Below the pieces are notes generated by a model that ran no database searches, was not told the origin of the DNA, and was given only the letters and a program-made list of their open reading frames with translations. 64,000 nucleotides of DNA from an uncultured Clostridia bacterium. GTDB lineage: Bacteria; Bacillota; Clostridia; TANB77; CAG-508. Shown here piece by piece: positions 52,003-61,156 of this stretch. Location: positions 69,670 through 133,669 of the forward strand of contig CAKOPZ010000001.1 of assembly GCA_934101145.1 (NCBI GenBank), in the 5' to 3' direction. The position numbers and the translations under genes were made by a program. Position 1 is the first letter of the stretch. Every line of letters starts with the position of its first letter.

Positions 52003-53169
52003 ATGGCTAATAAAGATTATTATGAAGTATTAGGTGTAGACAAGAGTGCTACAGATGATGAACTTAAAAAAGCATATCGTAAACTTGCAAAAAAATATCA
52101 TCCTGATGCTAATCCAGATAATAAAAAAGAAGCAGAAGCTAAATTTAAAGAAGTAAATGAAGCATATGAAACATTATCAAACCCAGAGAAAAGAAGAATG
52201 TATGATCAATTTGGAACAGCTGATCCACAAGGATTTGGCGGAGCAGGAGGACCATTTGGAGGTCAAAATGGATATTATTCATATACATCATCTGGATTTG
52301 ATGGATTCAATGATTTTGGAGATTTAGGAGATATTTTCTCTTCATTTTTTGGAGGAGGATTTTCAGGAGGAAGAAGTTCAAGACAGGCTAGTAATGGGCC
52401 TAAAAAAGGTGCTGACTTAAGATATGACTTAGAAATTAGTTTTGAAGAAGCATTTTTAGGAACAGAAAGATATGTTAATATAACAAGAAATGAAACGTGT
52501 TCTACTTGTCATGGCGAAGGTGCAAAACCTGGAACAAAGAAGACAAAATGTACAGTTTGTGGAGGCACTGGTCAAATTAAACAAATGCAAACAACAATAC
52601 TTGGTCAAATGCAAACTGTAAGAACTTGTACAAACTGCCATGGAACTGGAGAAGTAATATCTGAGCCTTGCGTAGATTGTAAGGGAAAAGGAAAAGTAAA
52701 AAAACAGGTTCGTATATCTGTAAAGATCCCAGCTGGAATTGATGAAAATCAGACAATAGTATTAAGAGGAGAGGGAGAGCCAGGCGAAAAAGGTGGAGAT
52801 AAGGGTGATTTATACATAACAATTCATCTAAAACGCCACAGTATTTATACAAGAAAAGGTCAAGATGTATTATGTGAGATTCCTATTACATTTACACAGG
52901 CAACACTTGGCGCAGACCTTGTAATCCCAATGGTAGATGGTACAAAAGAAACATACCGTATACCAGAAGGAACTCAAAATGGTACTAAGTTTACAATTAG
53001 AGGAAAAGGATTTAAAAATATAAATAGTAATTTCCAAGGAAATTTTGTATTTACAGTTGCTGTTCAAATACCAAAAAGATTATCAAAAGAGCAAAGAGAA
53101 ATATTGCTTGAACTTGCAAAAACAATGAATGAACAACCACCTGTAAAGAAAAGAGGAATATTTGGATAA
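52003..53169 (+). CDS. dnaJ: Chaperone protein DnaJ
   Basis: 388 residues. J domain (DYYEVLGVDKSATDDELKKAYRKLAKKYHPDANPD, HPD at about 32-34), a Gly/Phe-rich region, four CxxCxGxG zinc repeats (CSTCHGEG, CTVCGGTG, CTNCHGTG, CVDCKGKG) and the C-terminal peptide-binding domain (VRISVKIPAGIDENQTIVLRGEGEPG). ATG at 52003 follows GGAGGAATTA. Last gene of the HrcA-controlled operon. Confidence 0.97.
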   Translation: MANKDYYEVLGVDKSATDDELKKAYRKLAKKYHPDANPDNKKEAEAKFKEVNEAYETLSNPEKRRMYDQFGTADPQGFGGAGGPFGGQNGYYSYTSSGFDGFNDFGDLGDIFSSFFGGGFSGGRSSRQASNGPKKGADLRYDLEISFEEAFLGTERYVNITRNETCSTCHGEGAKPGTKKTKCTVCGGTGQIKQMQTTILGQMQTVRTCTNCHGTGEVISEPCVDCKGKGKVKKQVRISVKIPAGIDENQTIVLRGEGEPGEKGGDKGDLYITIHLKRHSIYTRKGQDVLCEIPITFTQATLGADLVIPMVDGTKETYRIPEGTQNGTKFTIRGKGFKNINSNFQGNFVFTVAVQIPKRLSKEQREILLELAKTMNEQPPVKKRGIFG

Positions 53170-53172
53170 AGA

Positions 53173-53213
53173 AAAAAGATGTAAAATTTTGTAGAATTTT
53201 ACATCTTTTTTCA
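53173..53213 (+). terminator. dnaJ terminator
   Basis: AAAAGATGTAAAATT pairs with AATTTTACATCTTTT, then TT. Confidence 0.85.
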
Positions 53214-53260
53214 TATTATATATTAATAGTATCTAGTGATACTATCAGGGGGTGGTAAAT

Positions 53261-53500
53261 ATGTATAATAATGATTGCTATTGCAAAGGCAGAGGTGTTT
53301 GCTCTAAGCCAGTTGTGGCATTAATTATTGCATTAATCACATTTGTAGCAGGCATTTTTGTAGGAGCTTTAACAGATATATTCACAACACTTGGACTAGG
53401 AGCATTTATAGCAATACTTGTAATTTTAGTACTACTATTAATTATCCAAATAATTCTAACAATATGCTGTTTAATCACAAAACATGATAAATGTTATTAA
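53261..53500 (+). CDS. Small two-helix membrane protein with cysteine-rich start
   Basis: 79 residues: cysteine-rich N-terminus (NNDCYCKGRGVCSK), two membrane helices (VVALIIALITFVAGIFVGAL; AFIAILVILVLLLIIQIILTICC) and a short basic tail. A GGGGGTGG binding site precedes the ATG at 53261. It is monocistronic with a terminator. I do not recognise the family. Confidence 0.6.
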   Translation: MYNNDCYCKGRGVCSKPVVALIIALITFVAGIFVGALTDIFTTLGLGAFIAILVILVLLLIIQIILTICCLITKHDKCY

Positions 53501-53503
53501 AAA

Positions 53504-53538
53504 AAGCAGGTACATTTCATATGTGAGATGTACCTGCT
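53504..53538. terminator. Bidirectional terminator
   Basis: AAAGCAGGTACAT pairs with ATGTACCTGCTTT between convergent genes. Confidence 0.85.
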
Positions 53539-53539
53539 T

Positions 53540-54265
53540 TTATATTAAATTCCGCAAAATCTTTTTGGCTCTGTCCACATCATCTGAATTTGCTAAACGT
53601 ACGCCTTCAAGTTCATATTTTAATCCAAGTTCAAGCCATTTAAATTTACCTAAATCATGATAAGGTAATATTTCTATCTTTTTTACAGTTTTTAGTGTAG
53701 ATAAAAATTCTTTTAATTTTTTTAAATCTTCTTCTTTATCAGTATATCCAGGAACTAAAACTTGTCTAATCCACATGTCTTTGTTGTGGTCGCTTAAATA
53801 TCTTGCAAATTCTAATTCTCTTTTATTTGATACTCCTGTTAAATCCTTGCATATTTCATCATTAATACATTTTATATCAAGTAAAAATACATCTGTTAAG
53901 TCAATGACTTTTTTTATTGTATCTGTTATTACAAATGCGCCAGATGTATCAACAGCTGTAGATATACCAAGTGATTTTAATTTTGCAAAAAATTCTACTA
54001 AAAATGGAGCTTGAAGTAGGGGTTCGCCACCACTTACTGTAACACCTCCACCAGATACATCAAAATAATTTTTGTATCTTGAAACTTTTGCAACTAATTC
54101 ATCAACTGTGTATTCCATGCCACCTTGCAAATTCCATGTATCTCTGTTTTGACAGTATTTACATTTTAAACTACATCCTTGCATAAATATAACAAATCTT
54201 ATTCCTGGTCCATCAACTGCACCAAATGATTCAAAGGAATGTACTCTTGCTTTTTTTTGCTCCAT
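53540..54265 (-). CDS. pflA: Pyruvate formate-lyase activating enzyme
   Basis: About 241 residues of the radical SAM family. CSLKCKYCQNRDTWN (CxxxCxxC) binds the [4Fe-4S] cluster, followed by VSGGGVTVSGGEPLLQ. It installs the glycyl radical in PflB. Start at 54265, with GGAGGTTAAA. Its last codons hold the only other in-frame CGG of the window (53554-53552): frame zero ends with L-R-N-L-I and stops at 53540, whereas skipping C gives L-G-I and stops at 53545. Which end is used is unknown. Confidence 0.94.
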   Translation of the reverse strand: MEQKKARVHSFESFGAVDGPGIRFVIFMQGCSLKCKYCQNRDTWNLQGGMEYTVDELVAKVSRYKNYFDVSGGGVTVSGGEPLLQAPFLVEFFAKLKSLGISTAVDTSGAFVITDTIKKVIDLTDVFLLDIKCINDEICKDLTGVSNKRELEFARYLSDHNKDMWIRQVLVPGYTDKEEDLKKLKEFLSTLKTVKKIEILPYHDLGKFKWLELGLKYELEGVRLANSDDVDRAKKILRNLI

Positions 54266-54289
54266 TTTAACCTCCAAAATTAATATTTC

Positions 54290-54325
54290 AAATGGCTTGA
54301 ACTAAAGTAATTCAAGCCATTTTTA
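54290..54325 (-). terminator. Hairpin between pflB and pflA
   Basis: AAATGGCTTGAA pairs with TTCAAGCCATTT. It may end part of the pflB transcripts before pflA and lower its expression. Confidence 0.6.
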
Positions 54326-54339
54326 AGATATATCTATAA

Positions 54340-56583
54340 TTAGATTCTTTCATGAATTGTTCTGTTAATTACGTCTAATTGTTGTTCTCTTGTAAGTTTG
54401 ATGAAGTTTACAGCATATCCAGAAACACGAATTGTAAGTTGAGGATATTTTTCTGGATGATCCATAGCATCTAATAGCAATTCTCTATTAAATACGTTTA
54501 CATTTATATGATGTCCAGTTTGTTTAAAGTATCCATCAAGCATAGCAACAAGATTATTTACTTTTGTATCTTCATCTTTGCCAAGTGCAGAAGGTGTAAT
54601 AGAGAAAGTAAATGAAATACCATCTTCTGAATATTCATATGGAAGTTTAGCGATTGTATTCATTACAGCTAAAGCACCATTTGCATCTCTTCCATGTAGA
54701 GGGTTTGCACCAGGTCCGAATGGAGCTCCTGCTTTTCTTCCATCTGGTGTATTTCCTGTATTTTTACCATAAACAACATTTGATGTTATTGTAAGAATTG
54801 ATAATGTGTGTTTTGAACCTCTGTATGTGTGATATTTTTGTAATTTTCTTAAGAATGTTTTAACAATATCAACAGCGATTTGGTCAACTCTGTCATCATC
54901 ATTTCCGTATTTAGGAAAGTCACCTTCAACTTCATAATCTGTTGCAAGTCCTGTTTCATCTCTTATAACTTTTACTTTTGCATATTTGATAGCAGAAAGT
55001 GAATCAGCTACAACAGAAAGTCCTGCAATACCACAAGCCATAGTTCTTAAAACATCTTCATCTCTATCATGTAAAGCCATTTCTAATGCTTCATATGAAT
55101 ATTTATCATGCATATAATGAATAGCATTTAATGCTTTAATATAAATTTTTGCAACATAATCCATCATTTGATCAAATTTTTCCATTACTTCATCATAATT
55201 TAAATATTCTGATGTAATAGGTGTAAATTTAGGAGCAATTTGTTTTCCACTGTTTTCATCTCTACCACCATTGATAGCATAAAGAAGAGCTTTAGCAAGG
55301 TTTGCTCTTGCACCAAAGAATTGCATTTGTTTACCAATTTTCATAGCAGAAACACAGCAAGCAATTCCATAATCATCACCTAAAGTAATTCTCATTAAAT
55401 CATCATTTTCGTATTGGATAGACGATGTTCTAACAGATATATCAGCACAGTATTTTTTGAATGCTTCTGGAAGACGTGTTGACCATAATACTGTTAGGTT
55501 AGGCTCTGGAGCTGTGCCTAATGTATCAAGTGTGTGAAGTACCCTAAATGAGTTTTTAGTTACAAGAGTTCTTCCATCAATACCCATACCACCAATACTT
55601 TCTGTTACCCATACAGGGTCTCCACTAAATAGAGCATTGTATTCTGGTGCTCTTAGGAAACGAATCATTCTTAATTTCATAATAAAATGATCCATTAACT
55701 CTTGAGCTTCTTCTTCTGTTAAAGTACCATTTTGAATATCTCTTTCGATAAATATATCTAAGAAAGTAGAAGTTCTACCTAAACTCATTGCAGCACCATT
55801 TTGATCTTTTGTAGCACCAAGATATGCAAAATATAGCCATTGTATTGCTTCTTTAGCATTTGATGCAGGCATAGAAATATCAAATCCATATTTTTGAGCC
55901 ATTTTCTTTAAATCATCTAATGCTTTAATTTGATCTGCAATTTCTTCACGTCTTCTGATAACATCATCTGTAAATTCGTCTGTATCAAGTGTTTCAAGTT
56001 CAACTTTTTTCTCAGCAATTAGTGAATCTACACCATAAAGTGCAACTCTTCTGTAATCACCAATAATTCTACCACGTCCATATCCATCTGGTAGACCTGT
56101 AATTAAGTGAGAGCTTCTTGCAGCTCTAATGTCTGGTGTATATACTTCGAAAACACCATCATTATGTGTTTTTCTTAAATTGTGATAAATATATTCTGTT
56201 TCAGGATCAACAGTAAATCCATAACTTTCTGCAGATTTTTCTACAATACGAATACCACCATTTGGCATAATAGCTCTTTTTAAAGGTGCATCTGTTTGAA
56301 GTCCAACAATATCTTCTAAATCTTTATCAATATATCCTGCCTCATAAGCATTTATAGAAGATGGTGTTTTACAATCAGCATCTAAAACTCCACCGTTTTC
56401 TCTTTCTTTTTTATAAAGTTCTAAAACTTCATTCCATAATTTTTTTGTTTTTTCTGTAGGACCTACAAGAAATGAACTATCTCCAGTATAAGGAGTGTAG
56501 TTGTTTTGAATAAATCCTCTAACATTTATTTCTTTTGTCCATTCTCCGGCTTTATTAAAGCCATCCCATTGTTTAAAATCCAT
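54340..56583 (-). CDS. pflB: Pyruvate formate-lyase
   Basis: 747 residues. The catalytic Cys pair (GIACCVSAM) is at about 409-410 and the glycyl radical (RVSGYAVNF) near residue 722. ACDCKTPSSINAYEAGYID-like start and RGRIIGDYRRVALYG are typical. It splits pyruvate to formate and acetyl-CoA in fermentation. AAAGGAGG precedes the ATG. pflA follows in the same direction. Confidence 0.97.
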   Translation of the reverse strand: MDFKQWDGFNKAGEWTKEINVRGFIQNNYTPYTGDSSFLVGPTEKTKKLWNEVLELYKKERENGGVLDADCKTPSSINAYEAGYIDKDLEDIVGLQTDAPLKRAIMPNGGIRIVEKSAESYGFTVDPETEYIYHNLRKTHNDGVFEVYTPDIRAARSSHLITGLPDGYGRGRIIGDYRRVALYGVDSLIAEKKVELETLDTDEFTDDVIRRREEIADQIKALDDLKKMAQKYGFDISMPASNAKEAIQWLYFAYLGATKDQNGAAMSLGRTSTFLDIFIERDIQNGTLTEEEAQELMDHFIMKLRMIRFLRAPEYNALFSGDPVWVTESIGGMGIDGRTLVTKNSFRVLHTLDTLGTAPEPNLTVLWSTRLPEAFKKYCADISVRTSSIQYENDDLMRITLGDDYGIACCVSAMKIGKQMQFFGARANLAKALLYAINGGRDENSGKQIAPKFTPITSEYLNYDEVMEKFDQMMDYVAKIYIKALNAIHYMHDKYSYEALEMALHDRDEDVLRTMACGIAGLSVVADSLSAIKYAKVKVIRDETGLATDYEVEGDFPKYGNDDDRVDQIAVDIVKTFLRKLQKYHTYRGSKHTLSILTITSNVVYGKNTGNTPDGRKAGAPFGPGANPLHGRDANGALAVMNTIAKLPYEYSEDGISFTFSITPSALGKDEDTKVNNLVAMLDGYFKQTGHHINVNVFNRELLLDAMDHPEKYPQLTIRVSGYAVNFIKLTREQQLDVINRTIHERI

Positions 56584-56616
56584 AAAATAACCTCCTTTAA
56601 GTTATTATTTATTATA

Positions 56617-56690
56617 AAAAATAAATTATACCAAAAATATAATAATATTTTTGCCATAAGCAATAATATCATATTTTGGTATAATTTATC
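56617..56690. promoter_or_regulatory. Long inverted repeat upstream of pflB
   Basis: ATAAATTATACCAAAA and TTTTGGTATAATTTAT (16 bp) enclose about 40 bp, with TATAAT on both strands at its ends. It may be a promoter/operator region for pflB; the factor is unknown. Confidence 0.5.
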
Positions 56691-56763
56691 AATAAAAATC
56701 GAATAAAAAATTGGAAATATTATATCGTTTGTGCCATCATAAATCATTATGTCAAAAAATACA

Positions 56764-57090
56764 TTATTCTTCATTTGCTATAACTTTAGCAATATTATAT
56801 ATCAACTTTTGTTTATCTGGACTAACTGAATTTAAAATATCATTAAATTCAGAAGTTAAATAATTTCCAGAATTGCTAGATGCACCATTTAAAATATATC
56901 CTTCTGTAACACCTAAAATTTCGCAAATTTCACTTAATCTTTTTAAATTAATGTGAGAACTGCCACGTTCAATTCTACTTAAAAATGCTATAGAAACATC
57001 AAGCTTTTCTGCTAAATTTTCTTGAGTTAATTTCTTGTCAATTCTTGCTTTCTTTAATCTCTCACCAATTATCATAAAATCTAAAGCCAT
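56764..57090 (-). CDS. XRE-family regulator
   Basis: 108 residues. HTH_3: IGERLKKARIDKKLTQENLAEKLDVSIAFLSRIERGSSHINLKRLSEICEILGV. The tail (LTSEFNDILNSVSPDKQKLIYNIAKVIANEE) is helical. ATG at 57090 after AAGGAGTGTG. It lies upstream of pflB in the same direction but with a promoter region between, so a role in pfl control is possible only. Confidence 0.88.
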   Translation of the reverse strand: MALDFMIIGERLKKARIDKKLTQENLAEKLDVSIAFLSRIERGSSHINLKRLSEICEILGVTEGYILNGASSNSGNYLTSEFNDILNSVSPDKQKLIYNIAKVIANEE

Positions 57091-57185
57091 AAATTCACAC
57101 TCCTTTATATGGAAATATAGCATTTATAGGTATTATTTTACAGAAACACAAGAGTTAAAATTAACTAAAAATAAACACAAGAAAA

Positions 57186-57217
57186 ACAGGCATTGCAATT
57201 AATGCAAAGCCTGTAAA
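57186..57217 (-). terminator. Rubrerythrin terminator
   Basis: ACAGGC-ATTGCA and TGCAAA-GCCTGT form the hairpin downstream of the rubrerythrin gene. Confidence 0.7.
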
Positions 57218-57227
57218 TTGTAAGATA

Positions 57228-57761
57228 TTAATAATTTTCAGCATTTATTTCAAAGTATGACATTGGATGTTTACATACTGGACAAACCTTTGGAGCTTCT
57301 AGCCCAACATGAATATGTCCGCAATTTCTACATTTCCAAACAACAATACTTCCTTTTTTAAATACTTCACCTTCTTGCATATTTTCAAGTAGTTTTCTGT
57401 ATCTTTCTTCATGATGTTTTTCAACTTCTGCAATTCCTCTAAATGTAGCAGCTATATCTGTAAAACCTTCTTCATCAGCTTCTTTCGCAAATGTAGCATA
57501 CATATCTGTCCATTCATAATTTTCTCCTGCAGCAGCATCAGCTAAATTTGCTTTTGTGTCTCCAATACCTTGTAAATATTTAAAGTGTAATTTTGCATGT
57601 TCTTTTTCATTTTCTGCTGTCTCTAAAAAGATAGCTGCGATTTGTTCATATCCTTCTTTTTTTGCAACACTTGCAAAATATGTATATTTATTTCTTGCTT
57701 CTGATTCTCCAGAAAAAGCAGCTCTTAAATTAGCTTCTGTTTTTGAACCTTTTAATTCCAT
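57228..57761 (-). CDS. Rubrerythrin
   Basis: 177 residues. A ferritin-like diiron domain (GESEARNKYTYFASVAKKEGYEQIAAIFLETAENEKEHAK, then AATFRGIAEVEKHHEERY) and a C-terminal rubredoxin domain (WKCRNCGHIHVGLEAPKVCPVCKHP) with both CxxC pairs. It reduces hydrogen peroxide in anaerobes. The start at 57761 has GGAGG, an upstream frame extension is not supported. Confidence 0.96.
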   Translation of the reverse strand: MELKGSKTEANLRAAFSGESEARNKYTYFASVAKKEGYEQIAAIFLETAENEKEHAKLHFKYLQGIGDTKANLADAAAGENYEWTDMYATFAKEADEEGFTDIAATFRGIAEVEKHHEERYRKLLENMQEGEVFKKGSIVVWKCRNCGHIHVGLEAPKVCPVCKHPMSYFEINAENY

Positions 57762-57945
57762 AATAAAATACCTCCGTAAATTTAAAGTTAAATGAAAGCT
57801 TGGCTCCATTTGCCTAATAATATTACAATAAAGATAAAAAGTCAATGGACCGAAGAAAAGAAATGTAAAAAATAAAAGTGTTGACTTTTTTATCTAGTAT
57901 GATAGAATTAAACACAAATAAAGTTTAATTTAGGAGGAAATATAA

Positions 57946-58407
57946 ATGGAAAAAGTTAGAGGATTTGATATTGCAAAAGGATTTGAAGATAAACAAATTA
58001 ATTTACCTGTAAGAAAAACAAAGTATTCTGCAGGATATGATATAGAGGCAGCAGAAGATACAGTTATTCCATCATTTAAAAAAGGAATGGCACCAACACT
58101 TATAAAAACAGGAATAAAAGCATATATGCAAGATGATGAATTTTTAGCTTTATATAATAGAAGTTCTAATCCAAAAAAGAAAGGATTAATCTTAGCAAAT
58201 AGTGTTGGAATTATAGATAAAGATTATTATGAAAATCCAGATAATGATGGACATATAATGTTTGCATTTTATAATATAAAAGAGGAAGATGTAGTTATTA
58301 AAAAAGGTGAAGCAATAGGCCAAGGAATCTTTCAAAAATTCTTTGCAGTTGATAATGATGGTGCAGAGGGAGAAAGAGTTGGAGGCTTTGGTTCAACAAG
58401 TAAATAA
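57946..58407 (+). CDS. dut: dUTP diphosphatase
   Basis: 153 residues of the trimeric dUTPase fold. Motif 1 SAGYDIEAAED, motif 2 YNRSSNPKKKGLILAN, motif 3 GIIDKDYYENPDNDGHIMFAFYN, and the C-terminal P-loop-like ERVGGFGSTSK are present. It removes dUTP and supplies dUMP. AGGAGGAAA precedes the ATG. TTGACT at 57881 with a -10 near 57903 is a likely promoter. Confidence 0.95.
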   Translation: MEKVRGFDIAKGFEDKQINLPVRKTKYSAGYDIEAAEDTVIPSFKKGMAPTLIKTGIKAYMQDDEFLALYNRSSNPKKKGLILANSVGIIDKDYYENPDNDGHIMFAFYNIKEEDVVIKKGEAIGQGIFQKFFAVDNDGAEGERVGGFGSTSK

Positions 58408-58474
58408 AAATAATTTTTAAAACAATATATTGCTTGATATTACAGGCTTTTAAGCCTAAAAATATGAGAAATAA

Positions 58475-58516
58475 AATGGTAAAAGTTTTGACTTTTACCA
58501 TTTTTTATAGTATAAT
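58475..58516 (+). promoter_or_regulatory. Terminator stem overlapping the carD promoter
   Basis: ATGGTAAAAG pairs with CTTTTACCAT, then TTTTTT: a terminator for dut. TTGACT (58488-58493) is inside its 3' arm and is 17 bp from TATAAT (58511-58516), the carD promoter. Confidence 0.65.
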
Positions 58517-58598
58517 AGAAATGTAGTTTGAGAAGAGATTTAAGAAACCCTTTCTTAACTTCATATATAATTTTTGCGAAATGGAAAGGAGGCCCTAA

Positions 58599-59168
58599 AT
58601 GTTTAATATTGGAGATAAAATCGTGTACCCTATGCATGGAGCAGGAACAATCGATAGTATAGAAGAAAAAGACATATTAGGAGAAAAACAAGCTTATTAT
58701 ATTATAAAAATGCCAGGAGAGGTTAAAGTAATGATACCAACAAGTAAAGCAGAACAGGTTGGTGTTAGAAATGTAATAGGAAAAGAAGAAGCTTCAAAAG
58801 TAATGACTGTACTTGGTGAAAATGAAACAGAAATGTCACAAAATTGGAATAAAAGATATAGAGACAATATGGATAAAATGAAGAGTGGAGATATATATGA
58901 GGTAGCTGATGTAGTTAGAAACTTAAGCTTTAAACAAAAAGAAAAAGGACTATCAACAGGCGAAAAGAAGATGCTTTCTAATGCAAAGCAAATATTGGTT
59001 AGTGAATTAGTTTTAGCAGAACATGCATCGCAAGAAGAAGTAGAAAAACTAATTGATAACAAGATAAGTGTTTCTTTTGATGAATATAAAATGCCACAAG
59101 AAAATAGTATAAATGTTAACCAAAATATTGTTAGTAAATTTATACCATTTGATGGAACAAATAGTTAA
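58599..59168 (+). CDS. CarD-like transcription factor (CdnL)
   Basis: 189 residues. A Tudor-like RNA-polymerase-binding start (MFNIGDKIVYPMHGAGTIDSIEEK, YYIIKMPGEVKVMIPTSKAEQVGVRNV) is followed by a helical domain (GEKKMLSNAKQILVSELVLAEH). It binds RNAP beta and stabilises open complexes, often at rRNA promoters. AAAGGAGGCCCTAA precedes the ATG. Confidence 0.93.
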   Translation: MFNIGDKIVYPMHGAGTIDSIEEKDILGEKQAYYIIKMPGEVKVMIPTSKAEQVGVRNVIGKEEASKVMTVLGENETEMSQNWNKRYRDNMDKMKSGDIYEVADVVRNLSFKQKEKGLSTGEKKMLSNAKQILVSELVLAEHASQEEVEKLIDNKISVSFDEYKMPQENSINVNQNIVSKFIPFDGTNS

Positions 59169-59174
59169 TATATA

Positions 59175-59223
59175 AGCAAGAAAAGTTAGAGTGCAAGCAA
59201 TTGCAGGTCTAACTTTTCTTCTT
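59175..59223 (+). terminator. carD terminator
   Basis: AAGAAAAGTTAGA pairs with TCTAACTTTTCTT, followed by CTTGTAT. There is a 19-nt loop. Confidence 0.65.
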
Positions 59224-59338
59224 GTATAGATATGAACTGTTGTTTTATAGAAAGATAACATAAAATGTACAATATTGTCAATTTGTAAGAAGGATAAAAA
59301 TACTTTATGTCGAATAAAATAATATGTGAGAGAAAGGT

Positions 59339-61141
59339 ATGAAAGAATTGGCAAGATACAGTGAGGAATTAATTGAAGAAATAAAATCAAATAATGATAT
59401 TGTAGATGTAATCTCACAATATGTTGTATTAAAAAGAAGTGGAAGAAATTTTTTCGGATTATGTCCGTTTCATAAAGAAAAATCTCCTTCTTTTTCAGTT
59501 TCTCCAGACAAACAAATCTTTCATTGCTTTGGTTGTGGAGTAGGTGGAAATGTTATACATTTTGTTAGCAAGATAGAAAATCTTAATTTTAAAGATACAC
59601 TAGAAATGCTCGCAAATAGAGCAAACATTGCACTTCCAGTACTTACAAGTAATCCACAAGAAGAAAAAATTGCAAATTTAAAATCAAAAGTATATAAAAT
59701 AAATGAAGAAACGGCTAGATTTTACCATGAAAATTTATATAAACCTACATCAAAACCAGCCCAAGAATATATAAAAAAAAGAGAACTAAATAATAAAACA
59801 TTGCAATCATTTTTAATAGGATATTCTGGAAAATATGATGAATTATATCAATTACTAAAATCTAAAGGGTTTACCGAAGAAGAAATTTTAGCTTCTAGTT
59901 TAGTAAACAAAACAGAAAATGGAAAATTTATAGATCGTTTTAGAGGAAGACTAATGTTTCCTATCCAAGATGTACAAGGAAGAGTTATTGCATTTGGTGG
60001 AAGAGTGCTCGATGATAGTAAACCCAAATATATAAATTCACCAGAAAATATCGTGTATAGCAAGGGTAGGCATTTATTTGGACTTAATGTTGCAAAAAAA
60101 GGAGATACAAAAAAGCTTATAATAGTAGAAGGGTATATGGATGCTATTTCTTTATACCAAAGGGGCATAACAAATGCTGTTGCATCACTTGGTACAGCCT
60201 TAACAGAAAAACAAGGATGGCTACTTAGAAAAAGTTGTGAGCAAGTAATAATAGGATATGATGCAGATGGAGCAGGACAAGCTGCAACAATGAGAGGACT
60301 TGAAATTCTACAAAACATGGGATGTGATATGAGAATACTTCAAATATATGGAGCAAAAGATCCTGACGAATTTGTGAGAAAATATGGTCCAGAGAGATTT
60401 TTAAAATGTGTAGACAATAGTATATCTTTAGTAGAATTTAAAGTAAAAAATCTAAAGCAAGATTTAAATTTGGATAATGTAAATGATAAAATTAAATTTT
60501 TAAATCAAATTGCTAAAATACTTGCGAAAGTAGATAATAGTATAGAAAAAGAAATATATATTGATAAAATATCTTTAGAATATGGAATATCAAAAGAGGC
60601 AATTTATGCTGAAGTAAATAAATTAACATATTCAAACCAAAAGGACACAAAAGTACTAGAAAGACCTGTAGCCACATATATTAGAAAACCTGTAGAAGAT
60701 ACAAAAAAAATAGATGAAGCCACATTAAGAAGAGAAAAAATGGTTATATATCTATTATTGAATTATCCTCAAGAAAGTTTTGCAAAAATAAAAAATGTAA
60801 TATCTGTAGAACTTATTCAATCTGATAAAAATAAACAAATTATAAATAAATTGTATGAAGAATTAGAAAAAGGAAATATTAATATAGATATATTAAATTT
60901 ATTTGAAGAAGAAGATATGATAAATTATATATCTGGAATTATGGCCTCAGATTTTGAGATAACAGATGTAAATAAGGCTATTGAAGATATGGTAAACACA
61001 TATATAAAAGAAAAACTTATAAACATAAGAAATGAAATAATAAAAAAATTAGAAAATACAGAAAACCAAACTAAAGAAGAAGTGGCTAATCTAGAAAAAG
61101 AATTAAATGAAATTATTTTGAAATTGGCTAAAATCAAGTAG
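59339..61141 (+). CDS. dnaG: DNA primase
   Basis: 600 residues. CHC2 zinc finger (CPFHKEKSPSFSVSPDKQIFHCFGC), the primase core (GRLMFPIQDVQGRVIAFGGR), the Toprim motif VEGYMDAISLYQRGITNAVASLG, and IGYDADGAGQAATMRGL. The C-terminus is the DnaB-binding helical domain. It makes primers for replication. AGAGAAAGGT precedes the ATG; the start could be a little later. rpoD follows 15 bases downstream, as is common. Confidence 0.96.
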   Translation: MKELARYSEELIEEIKSNNDIVDVISQYVVLKRSGRNFFGLCPFHKEKSPSFSVSPDKQIFHCFGCGVGGNVIHFVSKIENLNFKDTLEMLANRANIALPVLTSNPQEEKIANLKSKVYKINEETARFYHENLYKPTSKPAQEYIKKRELNNKTLQSFLIGYSGKYDELYQLLKSKGFTEEEILASSLVNKTENGKFIDRFRGRLMFPIQDVQGRVIAFGGRVLDDSKPKYINSPENIVYSKGRHLFGLNVAKKGDTKKLIIVEGYMDAISLYQRGITNAVASLGTALTEKQGWLLRKSCEQVIIGYDADGAGQAATMRGLEILQNMGCDMRILQIYGAKDPDEFVRKYGPERFLKCVDNSISLVEFKVKNLKQDLNLDNVNDKIKFLNQIAKILAKVDNSIEKEIYIDKISLEYGISKEAIYAEVNKLTYSNQKDTKVLERPVATYIRKPVEDTKKIDEATLRREKMVIYLLLNYPQESFAKIKNVISVELIQSDKNKQIINKLYEELEKGNINIDILNLFEEEDMINYISGIMASDFEITDVNKAIEDMVNTYIKEKLINIRNEIIKKLENTENQTKEEVANLEKELNEIILKLAKIK

Positions 61142-61156
61142 GGGGTAAGTATAATT

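Noticed and set aside
59848..60318. A 156-residue minus-strand frame inside dnaG
   Set aside because: Antisense shadow of the Toprim region of primase, with no start signal.
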